Assembly (NCBI GenBank): GCA_903875225.1
Contig: CAIQVJ010000007.1
Coordinates: 89,795-153,794 of the forward strand
Direction of reading: 5' to 3'
DNA: 64,000 nt
Source: an uncultured Pseudomonadota bacterium
Lineage (GTDB): Bacteria; Myxococcota_A; UBA796; SXON01
The notes under the pieces were generated by a model, which saw nothing but the letters and a program-made list of their open reading frames with translations, was not told where the DNA came from and ran no database searches. Each line of letters starts with the position of its first letter. Position 1 is the first letter of the stretch. Position numbers and translations under genes: made by a program. Shown here piece by piece: positions 8,793 to 18,236 of the stretch.

Positions 8793-9430
8793 GCATTTTC
8801 GAAGATATTCCCGTCGGCGTGCGCGTTGTCGCTTCACTGGCAGCCGGGGCGCTCGCACTGCAGGCGCTGGGCTCGCTGCTCGACAGCGTCACCGCGATCC
8901 CGTTCGCCTGGTGGCTCGCCCGGGCGCTCGGTTTCGTCGGCTACGCAGCATTGTGGGCCTCGATCCTGTCCGGACTGGCCATGTCTGCCAGGGGGGGCGG
9001 CATGTTCGACATGAAGTGGGTGCTCGACATCCACCAGGAGACGACGCTGATGTCGGTGATGGCATCGCTGCTGCACGCAACCGTGATGGTGGTCGACTCC
9101 GCCTCTGGTGTCTCGCCGCTCGCGGTGATCGTGCCCTTCGCCTCCATGCGCCTGACCGGCCCGGTCACGCTGGGCACCCTCGGGCTCCTCGGGCTCGGAG
9201 GAATCGCGCTGACCAGCTGGATGCGCTCCCGCCTGGGGCCCGCAGTCTGGCGGGCGGTCCACGCCGGCGCGTTCGGGGTCTGGCTCCTCGGACTCCTGCA
9301 CGGCGTGTTCGCCGGCAGCACGAACGGACCCGTGGTGAACGCGATCTACGTGGCCAGCGCGGGCCTGGTCGCCGGCGCCATGGTGTGGAGGGTGGGCATC
9401 ACGACTGCACAGGCGGCGTCGGCCTCGTAG
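8789..9430 (+). CDS. Ferric-reductase-like transmembrane (heme) protein
   Basis: This 213-residue membrane protein has about six hydrophobic helices. Widely spaced His residues lie in helices (WVLDIHQET, ASLLHATVM, WRAVHAGAFGVWLLGLLHG), the arrangement that binds hemes in the ferric reductase/YedZ (MsrQ) superfamily. The ATG overlaps the apbE stop (ATGA). With ApbE it probably forms a membrane electron-transfer unit between quinone or NAD(P)H and a flavin or metal outside. Its 3' end overlaps the convergent Ca2+-ATPase gene by 32 bp. Confidence 0.75.
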   Translation: MSIFEDIPVGVRVVASLAAGALALQALGSLLDSVTAIPFAWWLARALGFVGYAALWASILSGLAMSARGGGMFDMKWVLDIHQETTLMSVMASLLHATVMVVDSASGVSPLAVIVPFASMRLTGPVTLGTLGLLGLGGIALTSWMRSRLGPAVWRAVHAGAFGVWLLGLLHGVFAGSTNGPVVNAIYVASAGLVAGAMVWRVGITTAQAASAS

Positions 9431-11831
9431 GCACCGGGCCCCCCGTCAACCTCCGCACCAGCTTCAACGCCTCGACCACGCTCACGGGCAGGAGCCCGAG
9501 CCCTGCCGCCAGGAGAAGGTGCTCGGAGCTGATGGGGGCGAGGCCAAAGAGGCGCTGAGCGAGCGGGACGTAGTGCAGGCCGACCTGCGCGAACGCCGAG
9601 AGCACGACCACCGCGACGAGGCGCGGATTGGTGAACGCGCCGACCTCCCAGAACGTTCGCGTGCGACTGCGCGCGGCCAGCGCCCGGAAGAGCTCCCCGA
9701 ACACGAGCGTGGTGAACGCGAGGTTGCGCGCAAGCGCCACCCCCTCCGCCGGCACGGCCCAGGCAAAGACCCCGAGGGTGACTGCGCCCTGGAGGAGCCC
9801 GGTGCTGAGGATCGCCGACCACTCGGCCCTGCCGAGCATCGGCTGTCCCTGCGGCCGGGGCGCCCGGGCGAGAACGTCCTCCTCCACGGGATCCATGACC
9901 AGCGCGAGCGCCGGGAGTCCATCTGTGACAAGGTTGATCCACAACAATTGGATCGGGAGCAGCGGGAGTGGCAGGCCCCCGATCGCGGCCCCCAACATCA
10001 CCAGCAGCTCCCCGAAGTTGCCCGCCATCAGGTACACGACAGTCTTCTGGATGTTGTCGAAGATCCCGCGCCCCTCGCGCACTGCCGCGACGATGCTCGC
10101 GAAGTTGTCGTCCGAGAGCACCATGTCTGCGGCCTCGCGGGTCACCTCGGTGCCCCCCCGCCCCATTGCGATCCCGATGTGGGCCTCCCGCAGCGCCGGT
10201 GCATCGTTCACGCCGTCACCCGTCATCGCGACGATCGCGCCCTTCTCCTTCCAGAACCGCACGATCCGCAGCTTGTCCTCTGGGGTCGCCCGCGCGTGGA
10301 CACGGCTCTCGAGCAGTTCGCCGGGCTGCAGGATGCCCATCTCGCGGGCGATCGCCTCGGCGGTGACGGGGTGATCCCCGGTGATCATGACCGTCACGAT
10401 GCCCGCCGCCCGTGCCTGCGCAACAGCGACGACAGCCTCCTGCCGGGGTGGGTCCGCGATGCCGACCAGCCCGAGGAGGGTGAGCCCCGCTTCCTCCTCG
10501 CCCGGCCCCGTCGCGATCGCCAGCACGCGGAGCCCCCGCGCGGCCATGTCGCGGTTGGCCTCGCGGGCGGCATCGCCGGCGTCTGGACAACGCTGGATCA
10601 CGACCTCCGGGGCCCCCTTCACGTAGAGCACGCCGTCGGCCCGACGAATCGACATGAGCCTGCGGGCGGCGTCGAACGGATGGACGGACGCCCGCGGGTT
10701 CTCCCGCTCGATCCCGTCCCGCTCGATGCCCAGCTCCCTCCCGGCCATCAGCAGCGCGAGCTCGGTCGGGTCTCCCGTCGAGCTCTCGAGGTCGGCCTCG
10801 CAGTTGGAGACAGCGGCCCGCAGGATCGCCTGCTTGTCGCCCCCCCAGATCTCGCGGAGGGTCATCCCCCCCGTGGTGAGCGTGCCGGTCTTGTCGGTAC
10901 AGATGACCGTGGCCGCCCCCAGGGTCTCGACCGACGGCAGCCTTCTCACGAGCACGTTCCGCGAGGCCATGCGCTGGATTCCGACGGCGAGCGCGATGGT
11001 GACGATGGCCGGGAGGCCCTCAGGCACGGCGGCGACCGCCAACGACACGGACGAGAGCAGCACGTCGAGCCACCCGAGCCCCTGGACGAAGCCCAGCACC
11101 CCGACCACCGCGACGATCAGGAGGCAGAGCTTGATGAGGGTGCGGGAGACCCCTTCGAGCTGCACCTGGAGCGGCGTCGGCTCCTGCTCGGCGGTGGCGA
11201 GCAGGTGCGCGATGTGACCCAACTGGGTGCCCATCCCCGTGGCGAACACGACGGCCGAGCCCGTACCGGACCCGACGGCAGTGCCCGCGTGCACGCGATC
11301 GCGGCGCTCGGCCAGCGGCACGCTGTCAGCGAGCGGGGAAGGATCCTTCTCCACGGGCAGGCTCTCCCCCGTGAGCGCCGCCTCGTTCACGGTCAGCGCG
11401 TGGACATCCGCCAGCGCGGCATCCGCAGCGACGAGATCTCCCGCCTCGAGCAGCAGGAGATCGCCTGGAACGACCTCCCGCGCGGGGATCACCACCGGGT
11501 GCCCGTCGCGAAGCACCGTCGCGCGCGGGGCGGTCATCGCCCTCAGCGCCAGGACCGCGTTCTGGGCGCGGAACTCCTGGAAGAACCCGATGACCCCGTT
11601 GAGCGCCACGATGGTGAGGATCGCGATGCCGTCGAGCACCTCGCCCAGCCCCAACGCGACGAGGCTGGATACCACGAGCAGGCCGATCACCGGGCTGGCG
11701 AACTGGCGGAGCAGGATGCGCCATGCCGGCGTCGCCGCCTCCCTCCGGATCTCGTTCGGGCCCACCTGGGCGAGGCGTTCGGCGGCCACCGCGGCGGTGA
11801 GGCCTTTCGGCAGGGAGGAGGCGGGGGGCAT
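9399..11831 (-). CDS. P-type Ca2+-transporting ATPase-like cation pump (type IIA)
   Basis: This is an 810-residue ion pump of the inner membrane. It shows the cation-ATPase N-terminal region, TGES in the actuator, the phosphorylation motif DKTGT at about residue 312, TGDHPVTA and GDGVNDAPAL in the P-domain, and about ten membrane helices. The M4 segment (VAAVPEGLPAIV) has the PEGLP signature of calcium/SERCA-like bacterial pumps. No adjacent metal regulator is seen. It is convergent with the flavin/reductase operon. The transported ion, Ca2+ by motif, is inferred. Confidence 0.9.
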   Translation of the reverse strand: MPPASSLPKGLTAAVAAERLAQVGPNEIRREAATPAWRILLRQFASPVIGLLVVSSLVALGLGEVLDGIAILTIVALNGVIGFFQEFRAQNAVLALRAMTAPRATVLRDGHPVVIPAREVVPGDLLLLEAGDLVAADAALADVHALTVNEAALTGESLPVEKDPSPLADSVPLAERRDRVHAGTAVGSGTGSAVVFATGMGTQLGHIAHLLATAEQEPTPLQVQLEGVSRTLIKLCLLIVAVVGVLGFVQGLGWLDVLLSSVSLAVAAVPEGLPAIVTIALAVGIQRMASRNVLVRRLPSVETLGAATVICTDKTGTLTTGGMTLREIWGGDKQAILRAAVSNCEADLESSTGDPTELALLMAGRELGIERDGIERENPRASVHPFDAARRLMSIRRADGVLYVKGAPEVVIQRCPDAGDAAREANRDMAARGLRVLAIATGPGEEEAGLTLLGLVGIADPPRQEAVVAVAQARAAGIVTVMITGDHPVTAEAIAREMGILQPGELLESRVHARATPEDKLRIVRFWKEKGAIVAMTGDGVNDAPALREAHIGIAMGRGGTEVTREAADMVLSDDNFASIVAAVREGRGIFDNIQKTVVYLMAGNFGELLVMLGAAIGGLPLPLLPIQLLWINLVTDGLPALALVMDPVEEDVLARAPRPQGQPMLGRAEWSAILSTGLLQGAVTLGVFAWAVPAEGVALARNLAFTTLVFGELFRALAARSRTRTFWEVGAFTNPRLVAVVVLSAFAQVGLHYVPLAQRLFGLAPISSEHLLLAAGLGLLPVSVVEALKLVRRLTGGPVPTRPTPPVQS

Positions 11832-11892
11832 CTGGGCGTCCGGCGAGTGCGTGAAGGATAGTCACGACGCGGTCGCCGGCCATGTGAGGACG

Positions 11893-13749
11893 CTATTGCC
11901 CCGCCGCCGGGGCCTGGCGATTCTCCCGTCTCGGCGCCATCGGGGCCATCGCCGGCATGGAGAACCCGAGCGACGTCTCGTGCATCCCCATGATCGAGAG
12001 ATCCGGCCCGCCCGGCTGCACGTTCGCCGGCCACGCGAACACGGGGAAGGTCACCTCGGTCTTCCCGTTCCACGTGCTCATGTCCCAGGCCCGCGTGCGC
12101 TTGCCCGTCGCGACGGGCAGGCCGAACAGGGACTCGAAGATCGAGCCGTAGCTCGAGACCAGCGGGCTGAACGCCACCGGGAAGTACTCCCGGTTCAGCA
12201 CCATCACGCGCACGTCCTGATCGAGCAGGGCCTGCAGGTCGGCCGCCCGGAAGGTGAACGGCCCCTCGACCTTCCCCCTCTCCAGGGCCTGCATCTCGGT
12301 GAGGAAGCTGTTGCCGGCCACGAAGGTGTCCCACGCGTCGGGGCGCACCCGGTCCACCCACTCGGCATGGCCGTTCACCAGCTGTTTGTGGTGGTACAAC
12401 TGATAGATGAGCGGCGTCTCGCTGCTCGCCACCTCGGGGGCCAGCGGAGGCTCGATCATCCTCCTTCCCGGCAGCCTTTGGACCTTCACGTAGAACGGCT
12501 CCGGGGCGATCACGTGGGAGAACTGGGCGTGCCAGGGAGCGCCCTGGAGCTGGAGCTGTGCCGGGATCGAGAGCGCGACCCCGACGCCGAGCACCTTCCC
12601 CCCCCGCCGGCCCGAAAACAACCTGTCCGCGCCCAACGCAGCCAGCGTGGTGAGCGCATAGTTCAAGCCCGCGACGTGCCGGTAGGGCCACCAGAAGCGT
12701 CGTAGCGGCCGGGCGAGGCCGTACACCCAACTGTACGGGCCGTGCGGGATCAGCGCGCCCGCCATCAGCCCCCCGAACAGCAGCGCCACACCGAAGAGCC
12801 CCCACGCGGTCCGCCGCCGGGGATGCGCCAGCCCGAACAGCGCCAGGAGCACGGTGGTGAACGGCAATGCACGGCCTGAGTGCCGCCCGCCTGTCACCAG
12901 GAAGGGGATCCCCGGCCAGGTGCTGTCACCGAGCGCCTGCGGGTGTGGAAACTGCTCCTCTCCCGTGCCCGGTATGTTCGCCCAGTACCGCAGGTACACC
13001 CACAGGAGCGGGAGCACCAGCACGAGGTAGGTGGCCGAGAAGACCAGCAGCGACCGCCACTGCAGCCGGATCGAGGCCCCCCGGGCCGCCAACAGCACAC
13101 CCCCCGCGAGCACGCCAAAAAGACCGTAGTACCAGTAAAACAGCGACGTCAGCGCGAGCATGAGGGCCGACGTCAGCGCTCGGAGCGTGGACGGTTGATC
13201 CAGCACCCGAAGCCAGCTGGCAAGAAAGAACCCGAGCCAGCAGATGCTGACCTGCGAAAACCGCCCGGCCCCCAGCTCCTGCATGGCGTACAGCGAGAGC
13301 GTGGTCGTCGGGCACGCCGCCAGCGCAGCGGTCTGGCTCGCGCCCGCAGCCCTCGCCAGCGCCCAGCCGGCCAGCCCGTTGAGGACAAGCACGCCCACGA
13401 GGTAGACGTTCGACCCGAGCGGCCAGCCCAGGGCGGCGTAGATCGGCAGGAACGCAAACCCCTCGCTCCCGTTGCCCGCGAGCCAGGGGGCATCGCCGAC
13501 CGGCCAGTAGTAGGTGTCGTTGTGAAGGATGCTCTGGCCGTGCAGGAGCTGGTCGGCCACCCAGACCATGAGCCAGTGGTTCCCGAGGCAATCGGGGTGG
13601 ATGTAGTTGCAGAGGATGGTGTCACGGGGCGACGTGGCCGCAACCCAGGTCGCGGCGAGCGCACACACGAGCGCCAGGACGAACGCAGGACCGATCCCAG
13701 CAGCGAGCCGGGCGGCCGTGCTCGGCGATGGCGGCGTGTCAGTCTGCAC
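11893..13749 (-). CDS. Large polytopic membrane protein (possible glycosyltransferase-like)
   Basis: The protein is 618 residues from the GTG before QTDTPPSP; the longer ORF-track frame runs into the divergent ATPase gene and is not used. An N-terminal membrane helix is followed by an extracytoplasmic loop with acidic/aromatic residues (TYYWPVGD), about ten further helices to residue 420 and a soluble C-terminal domain of about 190 residues. This resembles GT-C/YfhO-like membrane proteins, but no decisive motif is seen. It is 60 bp upstream of the Ca2+-ATPase gene on the same strand and divergent from the Mg2+-type ATPase. Confidence 0.8.
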   Translation of the reverse strand: MQTDTPPSPSTAARLAAGIGPAFVLALVCALAATWVAATSPRDTILCNYIHPDCLGNHWLMVWVADQLLHGQSILHNDTYYWPVGDAPWLAGNGSEGFAFLPIYAALGWPLGSNVYLVGVLVLNGLAGWALARAAGASQTAALAACPTTTLSLYAMQELGAGRFSQVSICWLGFFLASWLRVLDQPSTLRALTSALMLALTSLFYWYYGLFGVLAGGVLLAARGASIRLQWRSLLVFSATYLVLVLPLLWVYLRYWANIPGTGEEQFPHPQALGDSTWPGIPFLVTGGRHSGRALPFTTVLLALFGLAHPRRRTAWGLFGVALLFGGLMAGALIPHGPYSWVYGLARPLRRFWWPYRHVAGLNYALTTLAALGADRLFSGRRGGKVLGVGVALSIPAQLQLQGAPWHAQFSHVIAPEPFYVKVQRLPGRRMIEPPLAPEVASSETPLIYQLYHHKQLVNGHAEWVDRVRPDAWDTFVAGNSFLTEMQALERGKVEGPFTFRAADLQALLDQDVRVMVLNREYFPVAFSPLVSSYGSIFESLFGLPVATGKRTRAWDMSTWNGKTEVTFPVFAWPANVQPGGPDLSIMGMHETSLGFSMPAMAPMAPRRENRQAPAAGQ

Positions 13750-13888
13750 GTGTCGTCGTAGCACCTCTGGGTGCGGGCTGCGGGCCCCGTGCACCGATCC
13801 CGGGATCCGTGAGTATCTTGCACCCGGAGCTCTCGACCGCCATGCACCGCGCCCCACCCGGACGGACCTTGACCCCGAGGGCGCCGCG

Positions 13889-16447
13889 TTGGAGAAGCTG
13901 ACCCCCCCTGGCCCCGCTCGACCGCCGGAAACCGGGGATGCCATCCTCGCGAGTAGCTGGGGCGCCGATCCAGCGGCGCTCTTCGCAGCGCTGGGGAGCA
14001 CCCCCGCCGGCCTCTCGGAGAGCGCGGTCCAGGGCGCCCGGCGCGTACACGGCCTCAACCGGCTCACCCGCCTGGGGGGCCACTCCGACCTGCACCTGCT
14101 GTGGGGGCAGGTGGCGAGCCCGATGGTGCTGCTGTTGCTCGCTGCGGGGGTGCTCTCCCTGGCGGTCGGATCGGCCGTGGACGCCTGGATCATCTTCGGG
14201 ATCGTGGGCCTGAGCGTGCTGATCGGCTTCTGGCAGGAGCGCGCGGCCGTGCACGCAGTCGAGGCCCTGCTCGCCCGGGTGGCCGTGAACACGACCGTGC
14301 TCCGCGGCGGGGTCGAGACCGAGATCCCCGTCTCCGAGGTCGTCCCCGGCGACGTCATCCGGCTGCGAGCGGGCAACCTCATCCCGGCCGACGCCGTGCT
14401 GGTCGAAGCGAAGGCGCTGCACGTGGACGAAGCGGCGCTCACGGGCGAATCGCTCCCGACCGAGAAGCGCCCCGGGTCGGTGCCCGTGGAGACCCCCCTG
14501 GCCGGTCGACTGGGCTCGCTCTGGTTTGGCACCCACGTAGTGAGCGGAACCGCCACGGCGCTGGTCGTCCGCACCGGGGCGGACACCGCGTTCGGGGAGA
14601 TCGCCGGGCGCTTGAACACCCAGCCGCCCCCCTCCGACTTCCAGCGCGGCGTCGCAGCGTTCGGCGGGCTGCTCGTTCGTGTCACCTCGGTGCTCGTCTT
14701 CGGAATCTTTGCAGCGAACCTGTACTTTCAGAGACCCTTCCTGGAGTCGCTGCTGTTCGCGGTGGCGCTGGCGGTGGGGCTCGTGCCCGAGATGCTCCCC
14801 GCGATCGTGAGCCTGACGCTCTCCGCCGGCGCGCGACGCATGGCCAAGCGCGGCGTCATCGTCAAACGGCTGGCGGCGATCGAGAACTTCGGGAGCATGA
14901 ACGTGCTCTGCTCCGACAAGACCGGCACGCTCACCGAGGGCCGGGTGCAGCTGGAGGGCGCGCTCGACGTCGAGGGCGGGACGTCACCCCGGGTGCTGCG
15001 GTACGCCGCCGCGAACGCCACGTTCGAGACGGGTTTCCTCAACCCGGTGGACGCCTCGCTGCGCGCTGCTGCGCCGGACCTCACGGGGCTCACCCGCCTC
15101 GACGAGGTGCCCTACGACTTTCTCCGAAAGCGCCTCTCGGTGCTGATGGACGAGGCGGGTACCCCCGTGCTGGTGACGAAGGGGGCCCTCTCCAACATCC
15201 TCGAGGTCTGCACCGAAGCGCTGCTACCCGACGGTCGACACGTCGCGCTCGGAGAGGTCCGGGCTTCGATCGAGGCCCGTTTCCAGGCGCTCTCCGAGCA
15301 GGGGCAGCGGGTGCTGGGACTGGCAACGCGCACGTTGCCGGGGATGACCGGGACCAGCGCAGGGGACGAGCTCGGCATGACGTTCGAGGGCTTCCTGGCG
15401 TTCGCAGACCCTCCCCGGGCGGACGCCGGGCAGGTCGTACTGGCGTTGCGGGAGCTCGGCATCCGCCTGCAGATCATCACGGGCGACAACCGGGCCGTGG
15501 CAGCGCGGGTGGCCCGCGCCGTGGGGATCGAAGCCCCCGTCGTGGTGAGCGGCGCGGAGCTGCACACCCTCTCGGATGCCGCGCTCTTCGCCCGCGTGGG
15601 CTCCGTCGACGTGTTCGCAGAGGTGGAGCCGAACCAGAAGGAACGCATCATCCTCGCGCAGAAGAAGGCGGGAAACGTCGTCGGGTTCCTCGGCGACGGC
15701 ATCAACGACGCGACCGCCCTGCACGCCGCAGACGTGGGGATCTCGGTCGACAGCGCCGCAGACGTCGCCAAGGAGGCGGCGGAGATCGTGCTCCTGGAGC
15801 ATGACCTGGCGGTCGTGCTCGACGGCGTGCGGGAGGGGCGCGCGACGTTCGCGAACACGCTGAAGTACATCTACATCACCACCAGCGCCAACTTCGGGAA
15901 CATGCTGTCGATGGCCGGCGCGACACTGTTCCTGCCGTTCCTCCCCCTGTTGCCACGCCAGATCCTGCTCAACAACTTCCTCTCCGACTTTCCGGCCATG
16001 ACAATCGCGACGGACCATGTGGACGCCGCCCAGGTCGCGCGGCCCCAACGCTGGGACGTGAAGCGCATCCGGAATTTCATGTTCGTCTTCGGCGGGATCA
16101 GCAGCGTGTTCGACTTCATGACGTTTGGGTTCCTGCTCTGGCTCGGGGAGACGCAGGACATCTTTCGCGCGGGCTGGTTTCTCGTCTCGTTGCTCACCGA
16201 GTTGGTCATCCTGTTGGTCATGCGTACCCACCAGCCCTTCCACAAGAGCAAGCCGAGCACGGCGCTCCTCGTGTCGACGATCGCCACTGCTGGGGTCACC
16301 CTCCTCCTCGTCATCCTGCCTGTCGGCGGGCCCTTCGGGCTCGTGCCGCTGCCGCCGCTCGTGCTGCTCGGCTGCCTCGGCATCACCGCCGCCTACGCCA
16401 CGGCCAGCGAATTGGCAAAGCAATGGTTTTTCAAGCGCTTTTCATGA
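13889..16447 (+). CDS. mgtA: MgtA-type (type IIIB) Mg2+-transporting P-type ATPase
   Basis: The 852-residue pump has all catalytic motifs: TGES, VPEMLPAIV in M4, phosphorylation motif DKTGT at about residue 342, TGDN, and GDGINDATAL. The M6 segment (LLNNFLSDFPAMTIATDHVD) and the N-terminal region match the Mg2+-importing MgtA/MgtB group rather than Ca2+ pumps. The TTG start before EKLTPP is chosen because it follows a GAGGG element and no ATG/GTG exists in frame between the divergent gene start and the conserved N-terminus. An L,D-transpeptidase gene follows 28 bp downstream. Confidence 0.88.
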   Translation: MEKLTPPGPARPPETGDAILASSWGADPAALFAALGSTPAGLSESAVQGARRVHGLNRLTRLGGHSDLHLLWGQVASPMVLLLLAAGVLSLAVGSAVDAWIIFGIVGLSVLIGFWQERAAVHAVEALLARVAVNTTVLRGGVETEIPVSEVVPGDVIRLRAGNLIPADAVLVEAKALHVDEAALTGESLPTEKRPGSVPVETPLAGRLGSLWFGTHVVSGTATALVVRTGADTAFGEIAGRLNTQPPPSDFQRGVAAFGGLLVRVTSVLVFGIFAANLYFQRPFLESLLFAVALAVGLVPEMLPAIVSLTLSAGARRMAKRGVIVKRLAAIENFGSMNVLCSDKTGTLTEGRVQLEGALDVEGGTSPRVLRYAAANATFETGFLNPVDASLRAAAPDLTGLTRLDEVPYDFLRKRLSVLMDEAGTPVLVTKGALSNILEVCTEALLPDGRHVALGEVRASIEARFQALSEQGQRVLGLATRTLPGMTGTSAGDELGMTFEGFLAFADPPRADAGQVVLALRELGIRLQIITGDNRAVAARVARAVGIEAPVVVSGAELHTLSDAALFARVGSVDVFAEVEPNQKERIILAQKKAGNVVGFLGDGINDATALHAADVGISVDSAADVAKEAAEIVLLEHDLAVVLDGVREGRATFANTLKYIYITTSANFGNMLSMAGATLFLPFLPLLPRQILLNNFLSDFPAMTIATDHVDAAQVARPQRWDVKRIRNFMFVFGGISSVFDFMTFGFLLWLGETQDIFRAGWFLVSLLTELVILLVMRTHQPFHKSKPSTALLVSTIATAGVTLLLVILPVGGPFGLVPLPPLVLLGCLGITAAYATASELAKQWFFKRFS

Positions 16448-16475
16448 TCGCATCCAATATCCGGCGGCGCGCCGG

Positions 16476-17795
16476 ATGAGCGTGCTCGCGCTCCTCGTGC
16501 TCGGCCCGCCGGCGTTGGGTGCCGCGCCCGCCGCTGCGGTCGAGCCGCCGGCGAGCGAGGAGCCAACCAATCCACGCCCGGAAGTGCGTCGCTCGCCCGT
16601 GGAGCTGCGCGTGCGCAGCCTGCCCACCCCGACGGCTCCGTTGCGGGGGAGGATCCCGCCAAACGAACCCTTCACCGTGCTCATGAGGGTGGGCGGCGAG
16701 AGGTGCGCAGGGGACGGATGGGGCATGCTGCAGGGTGGGTACACGTGTCTCGCCAAAACGCAGGTGGTGGACGAAACCCCCGTCGCCCTCCCCCGCCTGG
16801 TGCCCTTCGACCCTCCCACCCCCGAGGAGTACCGCGCCTACGTGCGCGACGGGACCTGGCCGCGGGACCCGGACACCACCGAAGCCCTGCTGCCCTTCGT
16901 GTACGGCAAGGCGTGGCGCCACTGGGCAGGCACCAACTACGCGAGCCTGGAGGCGTGGGAGCGCGGCGATCCCCCCGTGGCCACCCTCGACGCCGACCAC
17001 AAGTACCACTTCGTCGCCGCCGTCGAGGCAGCGCGCGGGACAGCCCTCGTGCGCGACGATGGCCGGGTCGTCCCCCTCGCAGATGCGTTCATCTACCCCG
17101 TTTCCCGCTTTCACGGAGCGGAGTTGACCGGTGCAGACGCGCTCGCACCGGGAGAGATGCAGGCCTGGGTGTTGCCCTACGGCGGCGCGAACCTACGCGA
17201 GGCCCCCAACGGCGCCGTCGGGCTGGTGCTCCCCCACCAGACCCCCCTGCGCGTGGTGCCCACGGCGAACCCACGCTGGGTCGAGGCGCCCGACGCCCTG
17301 GGGCCGGACGTCCCAGGCTACGTCGCCGTCTCCGTCCTACGCTTCGCGAGGCCCCGCGCCCGCCCCGTAGGGCTCGCGCCGGACGCGGTGTGGGTCGACA
17401 TCGACGTGAGCGAGCAGGTGCTGATGCTGATGCTGGGAGACACGCCGATCTTCGCCACGCTGGTCTCCACCGGCCTCGTCGAACGCGACACCCCGCCGGG
17501 GGTCTACCAGATGCTCGACAAGACCATCCACGGCGACATGGCGAGCCTCCCCGACGCCGAGGAGCCGTACCACGTCGAGAGCGTCCCCTGGGTGATGCAC
17601 TTTCGACCGCGCTACGCCCTGCACGGCGTGTTCTGGCACTGGGGGTTCGGCAGCCGGGCCAGCCATGGCTGCGTGAACCTCGCGCCGCTCGATGCCCGGC
17701 GGATCTTCGACGCCATCCAGCCGCGGCTGCCGGACGGCTGGTCGAGCGTGATCGCCGGCCCGGACGAGCCGGGGACCACCGTGCGCATACGCTGA
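16476..17795 (+). CDS. L,D-transpeptidase (YkuD domain) cell-wall enzyme
   Basis: This 439-residue exported protein begins with a signal peptide (SVLALLVLGPPALGAAPAAA). A Pro-rich segment, an unassigned middle domain of about 200 residues and a C-terminal YkuD domain (about 300-435) follow. The catalytic signature is present: HGVFWHWGFG, then SHGCVNL with the active-site Cys at about residue 399. The family forms or exchanges 3-3 peptidoglycan crosslinks or attaches proteins to the wall from the periplasm. It probably shares a transcript with mgtA. The ORF-track start lies inside mgtA; the ATG here directly precedes the signal peptide. Confidence 0.9.
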   Translation: MSVLALLVLGPPALGAAPAAAVEPPASEEPTNPRPEVRRSPVELRVRSLPTPTAPLRGRIPPNEPFTVLMRVGGERCAGDGWGMLQGGYTCLAKTQVVDETPVALPRLVPFDPPTPEEYRAYVRDGTWPRDPDTTEALLPFVYGKAWRHWAGTNYASLEAWERGDPPVATLDADHKYHFVAAVEAARGTALVRDDGRVVPLADAFIYPVSRFHGAELTGADALAPGEMQAWVLPYGGANLREAPNGAVGLVLPHQTPLRVVPTANPRWVEAPDALGPDVPGYVAVSVLRFARPRARPVGLAPDAVWVDIDVSEQVLMLMLGDTPIFATLVSTGLVERDTPPGVYQMLDKTIHGDMASLPDAEEPYHVESVPWVMHFRPRYALHGVFWHWGFGSRASHGCVNLAPLDARRIFDAIQPRLPDGWSSVIAGPDEPGTTVRIR

Positions 17796-17868
17796 CCCCG
17801 CCCTTGAAAGCAGGAGAACGGCGCATAGCTGAAATTCCGGTGCAACCCAAACGTCCGGAGACGCTCCA

Positions 17869-18219
17869 ATGGAGAACAACCCCCCTCCCCCACCGCTCCC
17901 AGCATGGTGGCGGCACGATCACAGCGTCGGATGGGACCGTGTGCGGGCGGCCGTCCGGCGGGAGTGGTCCCGGCGCATGCTCCCCCCGCCCGGCCATCCG
18001 GCGGCGCCCGCTGCCAGGGGTGTGGCGGCCCCTCCCTCGGTCGAGCCCGGCGAGGCCCCGCTCCGATTCGGATACGGCGCTGCGGCCTACTATGGGCAGC
18101 CGTGGGGCGAGGAGACGGAGCTCCAGCTCAAGGGCGACTGGGCGCTCCTCCACCCGGACCAGCCCTGGGACGACGTCCGCGACGCGGTCCGACACGGTTG
18201 GGACCACGGGCTGCTCTGA
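17869..18219 (+). CDS. Small hypothetical protein with two WDxVRxAVRxxW motifs
   Basis: The 116-residue protein has a Pro-rich start and two copies of the same motif, WDRVRAAVRREW near residue 22 and WDDVRDAVRHGW near the C-terminus. A segment around FGYGAAAYYG lies between them. I recall similar short proteins with FGxxAA and WxxVRxxVRxGW in proteobacterial genomes, but I cannot name a function. The duplicated motif suggests an internal two-fold domain. GGAG lies 8 nt before the ATG. It is not clearly part of a longer operon. Confidence 0.6.
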   Translation: MENNPPPPPLPAWWRHDHSVGWDRVRAAVRREWSRRMLPPPGHPAAPAARGVAAPPSVEPGEAPLRFGYGAAAYYGQPWGEETELQLKGDWALLHPDQPWDDVRDAVRHGWDHGLL

Positions 18220-18236
18220 CCGCGGGGCGCCCGCCC

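Noticed and set aside
13750-13888. Mg2+ riboswitch (mgtA leader) in the divergent gap
   Set aside because: The gap is only about 139 bp, GC-rich, and I cannot see an M-box or mgtA leader pattern.
13750-14685. N-terminal extension of the polytopic membrane protein
   Set aside because: It overlaps the conserved Mg2+-ATPase coding strand and has no membrane or domain features.
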